DNA of 64,000 nt, taken from Ipomoea triloba (taxonomy: Eukaryota > Streptophyta > Magnoliopsida > Solanales > Convolvulaceae). This document shows, piece after piece, positions 46,701 to 59,500 of this stretch (within the stretch, counting starts at the first letter, position 1; each line of letters begins with the position of its first letter). Location of the stretch: positions 5,075,572-5,139,571 of the forward strand of contig NC_044916.1 in the NCBI RefSeq assembly GCF_003576645.1, given 5' to 3'. Under the pieces are notes generated by a model. The model was not told the origin of the DNA. It did no database searches and was given only the letters and a program-made list of their open reading frames with translations. A program made the translations under genes and the position numbers.

Positions 46701-49700
46701 TTAATGTTATTTTCTGTAGTGATATCAGTCGCAGCTACTTAAGTGGTACAATCCCCCCTGAATGGGCTTCTATGAAATTGGAATATATGTAAGTGGTGCT
46801 GTATGTTACCTAAGCTATACAAGTGTAAGCCATCTGCGTGTCCATTGTAAAGAAGCGAAAATTTGCAGATCTGTTACTGTGAATCGATTGTCGGGACCAA
46901 TTCCGAAATACTTGGGAAATATAACAACTCTTGTATATTTGTATGTTCCTTTGCTCCTCTCCCTCTACTTAGAAAAGTAAAACTTTGTTTAACTTTTTCT
47001 TTTGAGGAATTTTTTTTTCTAACAAATGAATTTTCAGAAACTTGGAGAACAATATGTTCAATGGAACTGTTCCACCAGAGCTTGGGAAACTTGCCAACCT
47101 ACAGAATCTGTAAGCTTTGTTAATCCTATTACCTATATATAAGACAATGAAACTTGTCAGATGCGCTAATTTGTCTTCAAAAAATAGGCGAATACAATAT
47201 TATATTAACAACAAGCTGAATTTATGATGCTTTCTTTATTTTTGCTTTCTGTAGCATTCTTAGTGGTAATTATCTAACAGGTGAATTGCCAAAAGAACTT
47301 AATGCTCTCACAAATTTGATAGAGTTGTAAGTGCATCATATATATATATTCCTAATTTATGAACATTTTTGTTGTTTCTTCTATACTTTATGTTCACTTG
47401 GGAAAATCAATATAATTCAGTAGGCTAAGCGGGAATAACTTCACTGGAAAAATGCCTAGCTTTCAAGGTTTTAAAAACCTTCAACAACTGTAAGGATTCT
47501 AATCTAACACTTCAAAATTGAAAGTTCGGGATGAAATTGTTGTTTTATTGAGAAGCATGTATAATTTGCAGAGAGCTTCAAGCAAGTGGTTTTGAAGGAC
47601 CCATACCTCAAAATATTTCTGTACTGACAAGCTTGATAGAACTGTGAGTTAAGATTTCTTTTGGAGATTTAATTTATACTCACATTTTGATTATTATAAT
47701 AGAATTTTCTATGGTTAAAATCAACAAATTAACTAAACATGAATCTGCAGTAGAATCAGTGACCTTAATGGAGGTGTCTCCAGGTTTCCTGCACTTGACA
47801 ACATGACAGGCATGGCAATGTTGTGAGTAATGCATTTTTCTTTCCAAAATATGAACCTGAGTTTCACAATTCCACTATAAATTGAGATTTTTTATGCAAA
47901 ATAATAATAATAATAAATAATAATAATAATAATAATAATTTTGGGTGCAGGATGTTGAGGAGGTGTAATATTTCTGGAAGGATACCTGATATAGCTCATT
48001 TGATCAACTTGAAACAAGTGTAATTTCTGCAACTTGGATTTTCTTTAGATCCTTATTAATTGAAACACATGCAGACAAATTATTGTAGAATTTTTTTTTT
48101 CCTGTTCTTTTCTTGTTTAGAGGACTAGAATTCCACCCTCTGCTTCCACAACTTATTAATAATATATCATATATACTTCTTTGCTTTATTGTTTTGTTAT
48201 GATATTGAATTTGCAGAGATTTGAGTTTTAATAATCTGGAAGGAGGGATTGATGTTTTTCAACCTTTTGAAAATCTGCAGTACTTGTGAGTAACAAATTT
48301 ATTTTGATGTGAACAACTATGCGTAAGAAACTTCGTTTCGATTTGGGCATTTTGTTCTATTACAAAGATATTGTTTTCTAGATATGTTTCTCATACTCGA
48401 AATTGGTTTGGTGAAAAATTCAATATTACACGCTTGCAAGCCCATACTAAATTGAATTTTGCGCCACCTTATGTTAGGTTTCTAACGAACAACTCGTTTA
48501 GTGGACAAATTCCTCAATGGGTTCTAAATCGAGACTCAAGATAGTAAGTTCAATCTAATATATATTAAATTCGACTCGAGATAGTAAGTTTTGTTGTATT
48601 GTACCTGAGTTGTTTTCAACTACTCTATCTTGTGCAGTTACATAGATATTTCATACAATAATTTTGATGAGAATTTTGTGTCATCAACTTGCAATCGGGA
48701 AACCATGTAAGATTCATCTGGAATCTCTTAATTATATGCATTACAATTTCAAGTTTTCCTTTTAAACATGAATCATATTAGCTTTCTCATTTTCCTATCA
48801 GAAACTTGTTCAAAAGTTATAATGGAGGACAAAACGGGTAAGTTTTAACATCCTCTAACAAACTATGGATATATATAGTGTCACTCTTAACCAAACTTAG
48901 TCTGATCTTGAAAGATTTCTAACTTTATCCCATTTTGGTTTTGTATAGAAAAATTGGGAAGTGTCTAATGAATTGCACGAAAGGTAAGCACATCGAATTG
49001 CAAAACTTGCATTATATGCATCTTTTGCTTAATTGATTTGAACATCTTTCACAATGCATTTATGCATTAATGTTGCTGATAAGCAATGAGTGTCTAAATC
49101 CCATTTGTCTGCAGATTGGTATTCATTTCACATCAATTGCGGTGGAAGCAGTATTTTGATTGATGACACTACTTATGAAGCAGATCAAGATTCTACCGGC
49201 GTTGCAAAATTTGATTCGAACAGAGAAAACTGGGTAACTAGTAATACAGGGTACTTTTGGGATACGTCTATAAGACTAGATGGCTATACAACAACAAATA
49301 TGTCTGCCATAAAGGGACCAGACTCCGAAATCTACAAGACAGCTCGCTTATCCCCTTTATCTATGACTTATTACGGACGTTGTTTAGCAAATGGGAACTA
49401 TACTGTGAAGCTTCATTTTGCAGAGATAGTTCTGAGAGATAATAGATCTTTTCAAAGTCTTGGAAGGCGCATATTTGATGTTTATATACAGGTGAACAGA
49501 GAATTCTATTGTTTAAGCTGAGGACTTCAATGATTAAGTCATGTGCATTTTACTATAACGAGTGATTTTATTTACTACAGGGCGAAAGGAAATTAAAGGA
49601 TTTTGATATTGAAACTGAAGCGCAAGGAGTTGACAAAGCATTGGTTAAACAATTTCAAGCAATTGTCAGAAATAAAACTCTTGAGTTGCGCTTTGAGTAT

Positions 49701-51769
49701 GCTGAAAAAGGATCAACAGTAGTCCCACTCCCAGGAACATATGGCCCTTTAATATCTGCTATTTCTGTTGAATCTGGTAATATTAGTGATGACTTCCACA
49801 TGTTACTAATGGGGTCAACTAGATTTTTTTATTTTAAATATGGTTAATATATAGTTTCTCTTAGCCAATTTTGCAGATTACTTATTCATTGATTTTGTTT
49901 AGTTGCAAATAAATATAAAATATATCTAACTTACCCCCATCCTTTTTCTACGAGCCTGCAGATTTCAAGCCTCCCAAAAATAGAAGGACTTTAATCATAG
50001 CTGTTACAGTAGCTGCTTCTTTGTTTCTTATTTTCATAATCCTCAGTTTTGCTGGTTGGAAAATCTACATTAAAAAAAAGACCTCACAAGAACAAGGCCT
50101 TGATCTACGGATTGGTCTATTTACCTACACACAAATTAAAGATGCTACAAACAACTTTGATACTGCAAATAAGATCGGGGAAGGTGGTTTTGGGCCTGTC
50201 TACAAGGTACTGAGAAATACGAATATTCACAAGTGAATATGTTAATTCATACCTTGGCACTTTTACTTTTGTGCTTACTATAAATGCTTATATTGATGAC
50301 CATGAATTTTCCCGTGTATAAAAACTAGGGTTCATTATTAGATGGTACGATTGTTGCAGTGAAACAACTCTCATCCAAATCAAGACAAGGGAATCGTGAA
50401 TTTATGAATGAAATAAGCATGATTTCTTGTTTGCAACACCCTAATCTTGTAAAACTTTATGGGTGTTGTGTTGAGAGAAAGCAATTACTGTTGGTGTATG
50501 AGTACTTGGAAAACAACAGCCTTGCCCGTGCTCTTTTTGGTATGTTCGAAATCTTGATTATTTTTGTTGTTATCATAAGCCAATAAACTAAACAAAGACA
50601 TTAGTTTTCCTTACCAATATAAGATATGCTACTAGTTTTTTTCAAAAAAGAAAAAAAAAAAAGAAGATATGCTACTAGAAAAGTGAGGATTTAGTTTATT
50701 TTATTGAGGTAAGCATAAGTATTTTGAGTTGACCACTAATTACGTACAGGTCCAGAAGATTCTCAACTGAAAATAGATTGGCCTACCAGATATAGAATAT
50801 GTGTCGGTGTTGCAAAAGGTTTAGCTTTCCTGCATGAAGAATCGGAAATAAAAATTGTTCATAGAGATATTAAACCCACCAATGTGCTTCTTGACAGAGA
50901 ACTCAATCCAAAAATTTCTGACTTTGGTCTTGCTAAACTTGATGATGATGACAAGACACATATTATTAGTACAAGAGTTGCTGGGACAAGGTAAGATGTT
51001 ATAACAATTTCTCATCCATTTTGTATTTCTAATACCATCACATAGTTGAATGGAAGCGCAGCCTCTTCACATTTCTTATTCAAATCCCAAATTTCATTGC
51101 TATTGTGAAAGTGATGAAAAACATTATATAAGATGGCTCAAATATGCATTGCATCTTTCAAGAAAAATAGCAATTAGTCTTCCCTTGTCTCTATGTACAG
51201 AGGATACATGGCTCCTGAATATGTATTGTGGGGCTACTTAACATTCAAAGTTGATGTCTATAGTTTCGGAGTGGTGACATTGGAAATTGTAGCCGGGAAG
51301 AACGTGGAGTATCGCCGTGATGAGAATTGTCTTTGCCTCCTTGATTGGGTAAGATACCAGCACTACCAAACTCATAATTCATGGATTTCAGACATGTCAA
51401 ACTAATTAGCGGGATATTCTTATATTATGTTGTGGTATATGGTATTTAATGGACAATTTTCAGGTACTTGATCTTCAAAAACAAGGAAACCTAATAGAGC
51501 TAATAGATCCAAGATTGGGTTCTAATTTTGACAAAGAACAAGCACTCAGAGTGATTAAAGTGGCTTTACTTTGTATTAATCCTTCTCCAGCCCTTAGGCC
51601 ATCCATGTCTGAAGTAATCAACATGCTTGAAGGTCATGAAGATATTATTGAATACAATACCGATCTACACGAATTCAACTTTCAAGCAATGAGAGATCAT
51701 TATGATCAATTGCCAATCAACTTAAGTGATTCTCCATACCAAGCAATTCTTTCTTCCGATGCAAATTAA
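43719..51769 (+). CDS. LRR-malectin receptor-like kinase D (LRR-RLK VIII-2), 972 aa, 23 exons
   Basis: Exons: 43719-43821, 43966-44143, 46557-46628, 46720-46788, 46869-46940, 47038-47109, 47255-47326, 47421-47489, 47572-47643, 47751-47822, 47951-48019, 48217-48285, 48478-48543, 48638-48706, 48802-48837, 48949-48983, 49115-49491, 49581-49776, 49962-50206, 50329-50539, 50750-50990, 51201-51348, 51464-51769. The 2919 nt are in phase. Signal peptide ends FLEA, then LRRs, malectin (49115-49776), TM and kinase ([39 protein letters not shown]). Exon 49962-50206 joins what are exons 19 and 20 in the other four genes: the intron is gone with three residues (TSQEQGLDL against TSQENELRGLDL type). The activation loop has one extra codon ([10 protein letters not shown]) and exon 22 one fewer. 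Intron 2 is 2413 bp, filled with MITEs and a SINE, so correct splicing across it is the main uncertainty. Confidence 0.9.
44455..44880. mobile_element. MITE with TGTGAGACC ends in intron 2 of D
   Basis: TATGTGAGACCGTTTCATAT at the left pairs loosely with GAGATGGTCTCACACAAGTG at the right. It is related to the short copy at 11822. Inside, 44682-44714 and 44719-44751 are perfect 33-bp inverted arms with a 4-nt spacer. Confidence 0.65.
45384..45538. mobile_element. Small MITE, GGTAACACTTGTGTG ends
   Basis: Left end GGTAACACTTGTGTGGGACC, right end GTCTCACACAAGTTTTTACC. An inner inverted repeat (GATCTTTGATTAATG / CATTAATCAAAGATC) makes it almost fully self-complementary. Confidence 0.75.
46021..46165 (+). 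mobile_element. tRNA-derived SINE in intron 2 of gene D
   Basis: GCCCAAGTGGTAAGAGTGCT is an A-box region and GGTTGGAGGTTCGATCCTCA a clear B box. The body continues GGGTTTGAGCCGGTCAGCTA and GTACCGGCTAGGGTCACAGG. It is not a functional tRNA. Confidence 0.75.
46176..46500. repeat. Rearranged SINE-end duplications
   Basis: GCAATATATGTACCGGCTAG plus GGTCACAGGCTTCTGTACGC is repeated at about 46206, 46269 (partial) and 46398. ACTAATAATACATATTATGG follows each copy, and an inverted copy (GTATTATTAGTGCGTACGGG) lies at about 46372-46393. This looks like repeated template switching or nested insertion at the SINE tail. Confidence 0.6.
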
Positions 51770-52419
51770 CAATGAAAAATTGCATCGAAATTAGACTTGT
51801 AAGTCCGCAGAGGTAGTTGATCAAGTTGTAGATTATGGGAAAGGACACATCATCAAACCTTTACAACCATAATATGGGGGGCTCACTAGGCATTGGACCT
51901 CCCACCTAAGAGGTCATTGAGTCATCGTGATTTACCAATTCATCATCTTGACGAGCCAGGATGGGGGAACCCTTGGAACGAGATAATTTTAATTTTCCTT
52001 TAGCAAATGTACATATTGCTGTCTTTATATTTTGAAGATATATTTTCAGTAACTATAAATTCCAATTTTGTGGATTATTATATTAGTATTAATATTATTA
52101 TGTGTTTCATGCACAAAATGTTGGCTTGTACTCTAGAGATAATAATAATATTAGTATTATGTGTTTCATGCACAAAATGAGCCCATTATATTAGTATTTA
52201 TATTTTGAAGATATCTACACCATTATAAGATATTCAATAGGTTAAAAATTGTTCAAGTTTGAGTAGAACAAATTGTTAATTGCCTCAAATAAGAATATAA
52301 TGGGCTCAAAATTTTGACATGTTAAGTTGTGCACTGTTGTAAGACTGTCATAAGTTAAGCAACATATTATGACATTTATATTCAATTCAATAAATATATT
52401 AAATATGGATCCATTTACA
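51770..52419. other. 3' flank of gene D
   Basis: AT-rich. ATTAGTATT and GTGTTTCATGCACAAAATG are each repeated at about 52085-52110 and 52150-52180. No gene. Confidence 0.45.
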
Positions 52420-52758
52420 ATCATAAACTGTCTAATGAATTGCATGAAAGGCAAGGACATCATACTGCAAAATTACTTTCACAGTGCATTTATACATATA
52501 TGCATCAATATTGGTGATAATAAGCAATGAGAGGCATTTGCAATTGACAAGCAATATAATGACTGTCTAGCTTGGTTTTTTCATTTTTATGCAAGTTGGT
52601 ATTCATTTCACATCAATTTCGGTGGAGGCAATGTTTTGATTGGTGACACACTGACACTACATGTATATATGAAGCAATAATGAAGATTCTACTGGCCTTG
52701 CGAAATAATCGGATAGAGATCAAGAGAACCTAATAACTAGTAATACCCATACTTTTGG
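52420..52758 (+). pseudogene. Degenerate LRR-malectin kinase fragment
   Basis: Corresponds to exon 16 plus the first third of the malectin exon of the gene family. AAACTGTCTAATGAATTGCA at 52425 matches exon 16 of D (AAGTGTCTAATGAATTGCAC). GTTGGTATTCATTTCACATC at 52595 starts the malectin part, followed by GGTGGAGGCAATGTTTTGAT. It carries small insertions (GACACACTGACACTACATG in place of GACACTACATATG), in-frame stops and a broken frame. It ends at ACTTTTGGGATAAA, exactly where LTR-like sequence starts. It is dead. Confidence 0.85.
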
Positions 52759-52769
52759 GATAAACTTAT

Positions 52770-54010
52770 TGATGATGACTCTTATTTTGTATCATATTTT
52801 CACCACATTCTTATTCCTTTTCACGCTTATTTTGAAGTGTTTATTGGAGTTTTCGAACTAAAAAGAGTGTTTTGTCCTCAGAATGATCCAAATACACTTT
52901 AGAGGAAGGAAATTAAAAAAAGGAAGCAAACGTTAATCATTTTGGAGCAAAAATGCATTAAAAAGGAGCACGAAAGCAAAACCGGAGGAAAAACGCCCAA
53001 AGGACCGGAGCCAAGAAGGACTTTGCATGAAGACAAGACCCAGCACGCTCATACGCCACCCCGTGCATAATGTAAGGGCACGCATTGTTCTCCGTATGGG
53101 CACTTCGTGCCCGTGCCATGCCGATGCACCCGCACGGGCAGTGGCATGCTCGTGCAGTGCTCTTGCACCGAAACCCTGGGATGCTACTATAAATAGATCT
53201 TTTTCTTGCTACTATAAATAGACCTTTTTCTCCTTTTGGCAATGGAGAGCCGCCATAGAGCACTGTAGCAGTAGGGAATTGAAAATTGTAGTTTAGGGTG
53301 TTTTCTATCTTCTTTAGTTATTCTATTGTTCTAGCTTTGTAACTCTGGCGTACTTAATTAGGATTGTTTTTGTGTTTATTTACTTTGTCTTGTTGGATTA
53401 TTCTAGTTTATTGAAGTGATTTCCTTTATCATTTGCTTAATATATTGTTGGATTATGTTGTTAATGAATGTTTTGTGTTTTATCTCTGAGTGAGTAGAGT
53501 AGTTTAGGGGTTGGATAGTGGTATTTATTGTATTTTGATGCCTCTTTGAGTTCATCCAAGGATTGAAACCCAGCCTAGGGTTCTTGGAATTGTTCTAGTG
53601 AGATGTTTTGTATGCTAGTGTTGATGGGTTTTTGCACTGCCTTATCAATATTTGTCTAGTGGAATTTTGAATAACGTAACCTTGAGAAATGTTTCTTCCT
53701 GGTTATATGACATCCATTATGTAGTCAATTGACTCTTTCCCTTGTTCTCAATTCGATTTTGTTTCCTTGTCCCAATCTAGCAAGTTCCTATTCCCCCTTC
53801 GTTTTTCTCTTTTATTGTTATCTAATTCTTTGGCTAGTTGTTTTCATTATTGGTCTCCTAAACCCTTTACTTTAGGCTAGATTTCCAATAAAAAATTTAA
53901 TATCTTGTGTTTGAAAGGCAATAGCTTGACTCCTATGACCAATCATTTAAGAATGATATCCGGTGTAAGAATACTCTCTCACTCATAACTCACTCAAAAA
54001 TACGCTTTCA
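52770..54010 (+). mobile_element. Gypsy-type LTR (solo or truncated)
   Basis: Begins TGATGATGACTCTTATTTTG at the point where the kinase fragment stops. It has LTR-like layout: a GC-rich stretch (53030-53180, CGTGCCCGTGCC), then a duplicated TATA-type core (ACTATAAATAGA at about 53189 and 53212), then a T-rich leader. Open frames on both strands at 52958-53263 are inside it and not genes. I could not find the right end or a target duplication. Confidence 0.55.
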
Positions 54011-54019
54011 TAGATTCTA

Positions 54020-54240
54020 ATTTGCTCCAATGGCTCAAGACTCATTATATTGTCAACCAAACAATAAAGCCATATGTCTCATTCTGGTTTCAGATTCTAA
54101 CTTGCCCCAAGGGTCACACCACTTCACAAAACTCATTGTCAACTTGGAGGGCTACATACAAATGATATCATATTTCGCCACACAAGTAATCATCACCCAA
54201 TATCTCATCTATAAAATTTTTAATATACTCTTACTTTATT
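54020..54240 (+). promoter_or_regulatory. Distal half of gene E promoter, displaced
   Basis: GGCTCAAGACTCATTATATT, TGTCAACCAAACAATAAAGC and CTTCACAAAACTCATTGTCA match the promoter of D (43485-43575) in order. In D this block is within 240 bp of the ATG. Here it is about 2.4 kb upstream of E because of the insertion between it and the proximal half. Confidence 0.7.
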
Positions 54241-55161
54241 AATTAGTTAATGTGTGTATTTGTGGCCCCAGTGTCATTCTAACCCTCTTTTATTATGACC
54301 AAGCTAAGCTGGAACCAAAATTTCTCAACAAAATTTTTTACCTTCTGATGTAATGATATAATTAAATTCCTTTTTAAAGGTGGGTGGGATTTACTAATTT
54401 ACACTACAAGAATGAAGATATTTAGTGACAAATCTTTTGTGACACTTTGTAATTTAGTCACAAATAATACACTTTTTGTAACCAAAAAAATAACTCGACA
54501 CTATTGTGTGGGATAATTGTGATAACCTTTTTTTGGTCACTGATAGTATGGTAATTGTGACAAGCAAGTATTTGTTACGAGTAAATTGTCACTATTACTA
54601 GAATAACAGTGTCGTCACATACATTGTCACTATTTGTTGTCACTAAATGTATGTGCATTTTGGCGGCATTATAATTATGGCGGGAAAGAATGTAATTGTG
54701 ACAAAATATAATGTGGACACAAATTTTAATATTTTTTGTGACAAATAGATGTTGGTCACTCTTGTTTATAATATTTGTGACAACTTATTTTGTCAATAAA
54801 AATATAATTGGTTAGTACCATTATAAATGAGGAATAATTGTGAGAAAAAAATACTATTGTCACTAATATTGTCATTTTTTTTGATGAAATTGTTACAAAT
54901 ATTTGTGACGCTCTATAATTTCGTAACAAAATTGCTAAATTGTGACAATAGTTGTGTTAATTTCAAATTTTGTCACTAATTTATGATAATTGTGACGAGT
55001 AATTAGTTGTTACTAAGAATGTCATTCTTAGGGATTGCTTGTTCTTCTATCAATATGATGTCATCATCTATAAATATTTAATTAATTCGACCAATTAATT
55101 GAAACAAATTATTAGTTTAGTTGATTGGGTAACAATTTCACCCACAGGATAATTCAATTTT

Positions 55162-55322
55162 AAATTGATCAAATTATTGAACACGTCTATTTAGCAAGCA
55201 CCACTCACATATATAAAATTTAGTCTACAAAGTTTCATATTCTACATTATTGAACACGTTTATTTAGCAAGCACCACTCACATAAATAAAATTTAGTCTA
55301 CAAAGTTTCATATTCTACATTA
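55162..55322. repeat. Tandem duplication inside the CACTA element
   Basis: A unit of about 78 bp (TTGAACACGTCTATTTAGCA ... TTTCATATTCTACATTA) is present twice with very few differences, which implies a recent event. Confidence 0.85.
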
Positions 55323-55353
55323 TCATCAAAGATAGTAGTAGTAGCTAGAAAGA

Positions 55354-55358
<5 letters not shown>

Positions 55359-55412
<54 letters not shown>
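55359..55412. repeat. (AAT)n microsatellite
   Basis: About 17 uninterrupted AAT units inside the CACTA element. Confidence 0.9.
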
Positions 55413-55414
<2 letters not shown>

Positions 55415-56439
55415 TTTTAAAAAAAATAAAAGTGATGTATCGAAAACAATTTAAAGGAGGGCGTTGAGCTCCCTCATTAAAAGGGGAGCTCAGCGCCCCG
55501 GGGAGCTCAGCGCCCCCTTATACTGCGATTGAAAATAGAAGCCTCAGGCTTCATTAATAATCTATAATGAAGCCTGAGGCTTCTACTCAAACAAATAATT
55601 TTTTTTTAATTTTTAAATTAAATTTTTAACGGTGTTTTGGGTATTTTCAATATTAAAGAGAAACGATGCTAATACAATATTTGTTATTATGTTTTTTGTC
55701 ACAACAATATAATTATTTGTAACTATTTTTTTAGGTCACTAAAAATTATTTTTGCGTCAAGAATAATTCTTAGAAATAAGTACAATTATTGTGACGAAAG
55801 TCTTGTCACAATAAAATAATTAATTGCAATGATTTTAGTTGTCACTAAATCAATTTTTTGTAATAATATATTAAGTCACAAATTGTACATTTATTGTGAC
55901 CACTATTGGTATCACTAAAAGTACTTTTGGTGTACGTAAACATTGTCACAAAAGTTTGAGTAATTGTGACAACTTTTCAAAAGTCGTCACTATTACAATA
56001 GTGACGGGAGATATAGTGACGACTTCAAAAATTGGTCACTAATTTCAATAGTGACCAAAACCGATAGTTTTGGTGACAACTTCTGTTGTCACTAAATGTG
56101 AAAGTTCTTGTAGTGTTACCGTAACCAATGAATAAAAAAATTTATTACCACAGTCGATGGTGAAAGAATTTAGTGAAAAATTTTTATCCTTGTAGTTTTA
56201 TTCCTTTTATTATTATTTTCATTTAATAATCGTATTTGAATTTAAATAATATTTCAAATTAAATGATGGTATGTTTTTTTTAGGCAAATTCTCCAAAAAT
56301 GTGTGATACCTGTTGGGATGAATTACCAAGTCAATTACCTGATGAGCTGGATTGGGGTTGCCCCATGTAGCAACTTATATTCTAATTTCTTAATATTATT
56401 TTTTTTGGGTGCAAATTCTAATTTCTTAATATAATAGTT

Positions 56440-56545
56440 AACATTGGGGCCCATATATGTACAATAATGAAAAATCACACACACTGACAGACAGATATAG
56501 CTGGAAAATTCAGTGTAAGAAAAACACCGCAGCAGCAGATCTTCA
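56440..56545 (+). promoter_or_regulatory. Proximal promoter of gene E
   Basis: CATATATGTACAATAATGAA and AATCACACACACTGACAG match the proximal promoter of D (TATGTACAATAATAAAAAAC). It is followed by the family leader GCAGCAGCAGATCTTC just before the ATG. Confidence 0.6.
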
Positions 56546-56562
56546 ATTCCCAAGAGTTCACC

Positions 56563-59500
56563 ATGTCAGCTTCCATGTTCATAATCCCCATACCAATTAT
56601 ACTCTCCTTCTTCTTCTATCCTATATTTCTTGAAGCACAGAGTGGGCTTCTTCCTCAAGATGAATGTGAGCCTCATCTCTCTGCTGCTTTCTTGATGATT
56701 ATGAAATTTCTATCTTTACATGAGCATTACATAGTTTTTAACAGCTATCTTTTGTTGAATGTATATGGAAGTAAATGCACTTAAGGAAATAGCTGATCAA
56801 CTGGGGAAGAAAGATTGGGATTTTAAACTAAATCCTTGTGACAACAACTCAAACTGGATGACACCACAAAGGAAAGATATGCCTGCCTACAATAACACTC
56901 TCACTTGCAATTGTAGCTTCCCTGCTGGTATTTGCCATGTTCAAAGCATGTAAGCTTTTCCTTCTACCCAATACTCTCATTATATTACTCTCTTTCTCAA
57001 TTTCCCATTTCTTTCTTTTAAGTCTCTAATGTTGTGTAAGCAGAATTTTGAATGGACAGGATCTACAAGGTGTGCTTCCTTCTGCCTTGGTGAAGTTACC
57101 CTTTCTTAAGATAATGTACCAACCACCAACACTTTCTACATTTATGCAATAATCACCTCTTCCTGTTGATATTCTCTGTTTGATTATTAGTGTTATTTTT
57201 GCAGTGATCTCAACCGCAACTACTTAAATGGTACAATTCCCCTTGAATGGGCTTCTACCAAATTGGAATACCTGTAAGATGTCTTGTGTATTATAACCTA
57301 AGCTATACAAGTGCAAGCCATCTTCTTGTCCCTGCTAAAGAAGTGAAAATTTGCAGATCTCTTACTGTGAATCGATTGTCTGGGCCAATTCCAAAATACT
57401 TGGCAAATATAACAGCTCTTGTATATTTGTATGGTCCCTTGCTCCTTTCACTCTACTTACACAAGTAAAATTAAACTTTTGTTAACTTTTTCTGAGGAAC
57501 TTAATTGTTTGGGTTTTGTTCCTACAACAAATAATTTTTTAGGAACTTGGAGAACAACTTGTTCAATGGAACTGTTCCTCCTGAGCTTGGGAAACTTGCT
57601 AACCTACAGAATCTGTAAGCCTTTGTTAATCAAATATAACAATCTTTCTCATCTCTAGTGTTAAGTTTTGTGCCTTGAAATTAATGGATTAATCAAATTT
57701 TGGTGACGAATTAATTCTATGCTCAACAGGAGTATAAATGTACGTATGTTGTACAGGAACACCAACAAATTGTTAATGTGGTTGAATCCGTGGAGTACAC
57801 ACCTAAGTGAAATGCTCAGTTTACTATATCAGTTTAATTAGAACATATACAGATCACTTACACTAGAAGGATGATTCCTTACACTTGTTATCCCAAGTAA
57901 ATATATAAGAGGATTGAGAACACGACTTCTGTTGAAAGTTTCGGCTTAAATGACATTTAAAGTGACTATTTTGTGGTATAATTTTTAGAGAGGTTCACTT
58001 CTAATTTGGGTTGAGTCAAAATGGATTGGGTTCTCTTAAGAGGTTGCATTTGATATATTATACTCACAAAATGAATAATGCGTGAATGAGATTCTCAAAG
58101 TGTTGGTACACATTTGAATTAAAAAATGAAGTTAGGAAGTGGCCTTGTCTCACTTTGGAAAATGACGTGGATTTCCACTAGTATATATACAAATTTCTTT
58201 TATTGAGGAGTTTGAATTGCATAATACCTGTTGTGTGTGGTGTGTTGCACACGACTTGAATTTGGTTTGCCCTTAACGGTTTCCGTTTGCTTTACATCTT
58301 GAAGTTAAATCACTTTGTTTGATGCTTTCTTTATTTTTCCTTTTTGTAGCATCCTTGATGATAATTATCTCACTGGTGAATTGCCAAAAGAACTTAATGG
58401 TCTCACAAAATTGACAGAGCTGTAAGTGCGTTATCATGCATATTCCTAATCTATGCTCCTCTTTTTATTATTTCTTCTATACTTTATGCACACTTGTCTC
58501 GTGGGAAATCAATGCAGTAGGCTCAGCAGGAATAACTTCACTGGAAAAATGCCTAGCTTTCAAAGTTTTAAAGACCTTCAACAACTGTAAGGATTCAAAT
58601 CTAACACTTCAAATGTGAAATTTCTGGACGAAATCATTTTTTATTGACAAGCGTATATGATTGGCAGAGAGCTTCAAGCAAGTGGTTTTGAAGGACCCAT
58701 ACCTGAAAACATTTCTACATTGACAAACTTGATACAACTGTGAGTTAGAATTTCCTTGGACGATTTAATTAATACCCACATTTTGATTATAGCATAATTT
58801 CTATGGTTAAGATCAACAAATTAAACTAATTAAAATGCATGTAATTGTCAACAATATGAATTTGCAGTAGAATCAGTGACCTAAATGGAGGTGTCTCCAG
58901 ATTTCCTACCTTAAAGAAAATGGCAAACATGACAAATTTGTGAGTAATGCATTTTCTTTCCAAAAAATGAAGTTAAGTTTCGTAACACTACTATGAAGTG
59001 AAGTTATTTAGGCTAAAAGTAACTTTGGGTGCAGGATGTTGAGGAGCTGTAATATTTCTGGGCAGATACCTGATATATCTCATATGACAAGCTTGCGAGG
59101 ATTGTAATTTCTGCAACTTAAATTTTCTTTTGATCCTTATAGCTTGTCGGCGAAATATGCTTTTCTGCTTAATTGATTGTTTTGTTATGATATTGAATTT
59201 GCAGAGATTTGAGTTTTAATAATCTGGAAGGAGGGATTGATTATCTTCAAGGTCTTGATAGTTTGCAGTACATGTGAGTAGCATTCAAGTTATGTTTCTC
59301 ATACTTGAATTTGGTTACGTTGTGATTCAGTTGATGATCTCATTCTAGACTAATAACGTCTCTTTAGCTACTAAATTGAACTTGGTGCTACCCGCTCTTA
59401 GGTATCTAACGAACAACTCGTTTAGTGGAAAAATTCCTCAATGGGTTCTAATAAATCGAGATTCTAGATAGTAAGTTCAGTTTAATTGAATCAAACTTTT

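Larger units (their letters stand above)
54402..56115. mobile_element. Non-autonomous CACTA (En/Spm) transposon, 1714 bp
   Basis: Starts CACTACAAGAA and ends TTCTTGTAGTG, flanked by the 3-bp duplication TTA (54399-54401 and 56116-56118). Both sub-terminal regions are packed with TTAGTGACAA and TTGTGAC-type motifs in both orientations, as in CACTA elements. The interior has a 70-bp tandem duplication (55162-55322), an (AAT)n tract (about 55359-55412) and two hairpins near 55465-55580. No transposase frame is present, so it depends on an autonomous partner. Confidence 0.92.

Noticed and set aside
52958..53263. Open frames on both strands in a GC-rich stretch
   Set aside because: They sit between the LTR start and a duplicated TATA core. 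Codon usage is repetitive (CGTGCCCGTGCC) and no protein family is recognisable.
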